Shown here piece after piece: positions 61,190-64,000 of a stretch of 64,000 bases of DNA. Each line of letters begins with the position of its first letter. The stretch's first letter is position 1. The notes beneath the pieces were generated by a model, which saw only the letters and a list, made by a program, of their open reading frames with translations, was not told where the DNA came from and made no database searches. The position numbers and the translations under genes were made by a program. The stretch comes from G965267335 sp965267335 (GTDB lineage: Bacteria; Bacteroidota; Bacteroidia; Cytophagales; JAAEPT01), in assembly GCA_965267335.1 (NCBI GenBank), contig OZ253953.1:1054001-1118000 (forward strand). The letters are read 5' to 3'.

Positions 61190-64000
61190 TTATCTCATAA
61201 TGGTAAGAGGCCCCGTAAAGGTTGATGGCTTTTGTCCTTCAATAGAAACTTCTACAACATAGTAGTAAACTGCTACGGGCATTGGTTCTCCGTTTCTGTT
61301 TCCATCCCATGGAGTAATGTAGTCTGTTGACTCATAAATTAAATTACCATATCGATTATACACCCTCACCATGTCAATGTCATAACAGTCGATTCCTTCG
61401 ATCTCCCAAACATCATTCGCTCCATCACTATTGGGAGAAATTGCTGTAGGAATGGTTAATGGACAGGCGCATTTGATGGAAGCGATTTCTATATCATCCT
61501 GGATGCTACAGCCATGGGCGTCCGAAACGGTCACATAATAGATGCCTGCTGGTATGCTATCCAGACTAGCGGATTCACTGCCATTACTCCAGAGGTAGTT
61601 ATAAGGTGACGTTCCTCCATTGACTGTTACATTTACCCAACCTTCTTCAGTATCCTTACATAATTCCGGGATGGCGTTTATTGAAGTAGTCAGAGCCGTA
61701 GGCTCGTTAACACTGGCAGAAGCTGAAATGCTACATCCATTGTCATCAGTAATGTTTACAGAATAGTTGCCGGCTCCCGTTGCGGTTAAGTTTTGTGTTG
61801 TTGCTCCATTGGACCAATTGAAACTATAGTTTCCGGTACCACCACTTACGGACACTGTTACTGTACCGTCCTCGCCTTCATTACATAGTACATCACTAGT
61901 CAATGTACTTACGGATAGAGGAGTTGGGGTTCCAACAGTGGCACCATCTTGTGCGATACACCCATGGCCATCAGTTACCGTGACGTTGTAATCACCTGCT
62001 CCCACATTGATCAGGTCCTGTGTCGAATTACCATTATTCCATGCATAGGTGCAGGGCTCGGTACCTCCGGTTACGGTGAGGTCGACTGCACCATCATTTG
62101 AGCCGTTGCATAGCTCATCAGTTGGTACCGTATTCGTTGATAGTTCTGTTGGTTCATTGACAGAGGCACTGGTCGTGGCACTGCATCCATTATTGTCTGT
62201 AATTGAGACAGTATATGTGCCAGCACCTACTCCAATGAGGTTTTGTGTAGTTACACCATTGTTCCACAGTAAGTTATAGGGCTCGGTGCCTCCACTTACC
62301 ACCAAGGTCACTGTTCCATCCATAGAGCCGTTACATAAAGCATCGGTCGAGGTGGCGCTGGCAGTTATGGCCGTAGGTTCATTAACTGTGGTACTTGCAT
62401 TTATAATACAGCCATCATCGTCCGTAATTATGACATTATAGCTGCCAGCTACTACTGAAGTGAGGTTTTGTGTGTTGGCCCCAGTGTTCCAGGAGAAATT
62501 GTAAGGAGCGGTTCCTCCATTTACGGTCAAGGTTACATTGCCGTCACTTGCACCATTGCAAAGTGCGTCTGTTGATGTGACAGTTGCAGTTAATGACGAT
62601 GGAACATTTACGTTGGCACTTGCGATCGTGATACAATTATGATCATCGGTTATTGTAACATTGTAAGTTCCAGCAGCAACTGCTGCCAGGTTCTGCGTTG
62701 TTGCTCCATTATCCCAACTAAAGTTGTAAGGAGCAGTTCCTCCATTGACTGAGAGGGTTACTGATCCGTTTGTTTGTCCACACGTAGCATCTACTGTTGT
62801 TGTGCTTGCTGAAAGTGCACTTGGTTCGTTTACAGTAGCATTGGCAAAAGCAGTACAACCATGATCATCAGTGACAGTCACCGAATAAGTGCCGGACCCT
62901 ACGGCAGGCAAATTTTGTGTAGTGGCACCACTATTCCATAGAAAACTATATGGTGGAGTACCACCACTAGTAGTTAAAGTTATTGTTCCATCTGTGGCTC
63001 CGTTGCATAAAGCATCTGTAGCGACCGCATTAGTTGTAATACTCGTTGGTGTGTTAACTATGGCACTAGCGTTTATGGCACAACCGTCATCATCTGTTAC
63101 AGTTACATTGTAGGTTCCAGCTGCAACTGCTGCCAGGTTCTGAGTAGTTGCTCCATTGTCCCATAGGAAGTCATACGGAGTGGTGCCTCCACTTACGGTT
63201 AAATTTACTGTGCCGTCAGTTGCTCCATTGCATTGTACATCAGTAGCCGTTGTGCTGGCCGAAAGTGCTGAAGGTACGTTTACAGTAGCATTTGCAGTGG
63301 TGCTACAGTTGTTATCATCAGTAATGGTAACATTATAGGTGCCTGATGTAACTGCTGACAGGTTCTGTGTTGTTGCTCCATTATTCCAAATGAAATTGTA
63401 TGGAGTCGTTCCTCCGTTGACGGAAAGAGTTACTGATCCGTTTGCGGCTCCACAGGTAGCATCGGTCGAGGTAGTATTGGCTGATAGCGCCAGAGGCTCG
63501 TTCACCGTAGTACTTGCAAAGGACGTACAGCCGTTATCGTCCGTGACAGTCACCGAATAAGTGCCGGACCCTACGGCAGTCAAATCTTGTGTAGTGGCAC
63601 CATTATTCCATAGAAAACCATATGGTGGAGTACCACCACTTACTGTCAGTGTTACTGTCCCATCAGAGGCTCCATTGCACAAGGCATCTGTTGAGGTTGC
63701 CAACACATTGATAGCTGTTGGCTCATTTATCGAAGCGCTGGTACTATTACTACAACCGTTATCATCTACTACAGTTACATTGTAGTTTCCACTACCAATA
63801 CCTGTCAGGTCTTCGCTCGTAGCGGAGGTATTCCAGGTGTATGAATAAGGTGATAATCCTCCGGTTACGGTAAGATCAATGCTCCCGTTGCTACTTCCGT
63901 TGCAGGAAGCATCTATGGTAGAAGTAGAGAGATTGGGTAATTCCAATTCGCTAACCGTAATACTATCGACACTGCTGCAAGTTCTTCCACCCTGATCTTC
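61190..64000 (-). CDS. Giant SprB-repeat protein with type B T9SS C-terminal domain, 5' end outside window
   Basis: At least 936 residues; the frame is open to the window edge and TTG at 63946 is internal. It contains eleven ~75-residue SprB-type modules, each with a C-N-G or C-G segment, DGTVTLTVSGGTxPYxFLWNNGATT core (shown here in parts: VTLTVSGGT, PYxFxWNNGATT), GTYxVTVTDDxGC and a linker to the next. The C-terminal ~100 residues (TIPTAISPNSDGANDVWEIEG, VYNRYGNLIYES, PVAVYYYVVEV) are the gliding-motility-associated CHU_C domain, a type B T9SS signal. SprB-like proteins are mobile surface adhesins of gliding Bacteroidota. The leader and signal are beyond the edge. Confidence 0.9.
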   Translation of the reverse strand, partial: EDQGGRTCSSVDSITVSELELPNLSTSTIDASCNGSSNGSIDLTVTGGLSPYSYTWNTSATSEDLTGIGSGNYNVTVVDDNGCSNSTSASINEPTAINVLATSTDALCNGASDGTVTLTVSGGTPPYGFLWNNGATTQDLTAVGSGTYSVTVTDDNGCTSFASTTVNEPLALSANTTSTDATCGAANGSVTLSVNGGTTPYNFIWNNGATTQNLSAVTSGTYNVTITDDNNCSTTANATVNVPSALSASTTATDVQCNGATDGTVNLTVSGGTTPYDFLWDNGATTQNLAAVAAGTYNVTVTDDDGCAINASAIVNTPTSITTNAVATDALCNGATDGTITLTTSGGTPPYSFLWNSGATTQNLPAVGSGTYSVTVTDDHGCTAFANATVNEPSALSASTTTVDATCGQTNGSVTLSVNGGTAPYNFSWDNGATTQNLAAVAAGTYNVTITDDHNCITIASANVNVPSSLTATVTSTDALCNGASDGNVTLTVNGGTAPYNFSWNTGANTQNLTSVVAGSYNVIITDDDGCIINASTTVNEPTAITASATSTDALCNGSMDGTVTLVVSGGTEPYNLLWNNGVTTQNLIGVGAGTYTVSITDNNGCSATTSASVNEPTELSTNTVPTDELCNGSNDGAVDLTVTGGTEPCTYAWNNGNSTQDLINVGAGDYNVTVTDGHGCIAQDGATVGTPTPLSVSTLTSDVLCNEGEDGTVTVSVSGGTGNYSFNWSNGATTQNLTATGAGNYSVNITDDNGCSISASASVNEPTALTTSINAIPELCKDTEEGWVNVTVNGGTSPYNYLWSNGSESASLDSIPAGIYYVTVSDAHGCSIQDDIEIASIKCACPLTIPTAISPNSDGANDVWEIEGIDCYDIDMVRVYNRYGNLIYESTDYITPWDGNRNGEPMPVAVYYYVVEVSIEGQKPSTFTGPLTIMR
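62366..63709 (-). repeat. Two 672-bp three-module super-repeats in the SprB-like gene
   Basis: Module 2 resembles module 5, 3 resembles 6 (both have the short DATCG form) and 4 resembles 7, giving a three-module unit of 672 bp present twice. Outside this stretch modules are more diverged. This echoes the ABC array of the other giant protein. Confidence 0.7.

Noticed and set aside
62049..63785. Series of ~75-residue plus-strand frames in the SprB-repeat gene
   Set aside because: Same explanation: antisense shadows of a repetitive Gly/Thr/Val-rich gene, spaced by the module length.

Overview
The window is a stretch of chromosome from a member of the Bacteroidota, most likely the order Cytophagales (a Fulvivirga- or Marivirga-like gliding marine or soil bacterium). 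The reasons are the families present (DUF4270, DUF4834, DUF4350, a type B T9SS/gliding C-terminal domain with SprB-like repeats, GGGP synthase, a stand-alone heptose-1-phosphate adenylyltransferase), weak Shine-Dalgarno signals, and repeated matches to the Bacteroidota -7 promoter element TAnnTTTG. I see no insertion sequence, prophage, CRISPR array, tRNA or rRNA. Most of the window is housekeeping DNA with a few accessory islands.

Layout. 1-4.2 kb: phosphate block (PhoU end, two Na/Pi symporters, a predicted barrel protein). 4.2-11.6 kb: an unknown gene, GGGP synthase, an AraC regulator, then a leftward run of panC, panD, a flippase-like membrane protein, a heptose adenylyltransferase, a zinc peptidase and an acyl-CoA dehydrogenase. 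11.7-20.7 kb: rightward genes for a short glycogen-synthase-like protein, a DUF4270 lipoprotein, glmS, RidA, gltX, small envelope proteins and a saccharopine-dehydrogenase-like enzyme. 20.8-27.0 kb: 2-oxoglutarate dehydrogenase complex (sucA, sucB, lpd), interrupted between sucB and lpd by a four-helix-bundle (23S rRNA IVS-type) gene flanked by inverted repeats.

27.1-35.5 kb: surface island with an S74-chaperone 'tail-fibre' protein and a 2182-residue secreted protein built from a seven-unit propeller-like head, 21 HYR-like modules (11 of them in a 720-bp super-repeat array) and a C-terminal T9SS-like domain. 35.5-36.15 kb: a 660-bp gap that is not empty. It holds a candidate structured ncRNA with its own -7 box and intrinsic terminator, a possible 32-residue membrane peptide, a second terminator and the promoter of a secreted M43-like metalloprotease.

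37.4-45.3 kb: carB (no allosteric domain), a DUF4834 protein with no normal start codon, accD, a radical SAM protein, an isolated nqrF and an arginase-fold protein that has lost metal ligands. 45.3-52.9 kb: a leftward SpoIIM/DUF4129/DUF4350/MoxR/DUF58 operon with 4-nt overlaps, divergent from RDD, a cytochrome-b5-like gene, an N-acetylglucosamine-kinase-like gene and murQ (peptidoglycan recycling). 53.8-60.1 kb: assorted genes including a sugar-kinase-like phosphotransferase paired with an IMPase-family phosphatase, and apbE, whose product in known systems flavinylates Nqr subunits. 60.1-64 kb: ruvB, divergent from apbE, both apparently leaderless, and the C-terminal part of a giant SprB-repeat protein that runs off the right edge.

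The best candidates for undescribed biology are the ncRNA at 35.6 kb, the inverted-repeat-flanked four-helix-bundle gene inside the suc operon with a related palindrome after murQ, the start-less DUF4834 gene after carB, the degenerate arginase-fold and glycogen-synthase-fold proteins, and the matching three-module super-repeats in both giant surface proteins.
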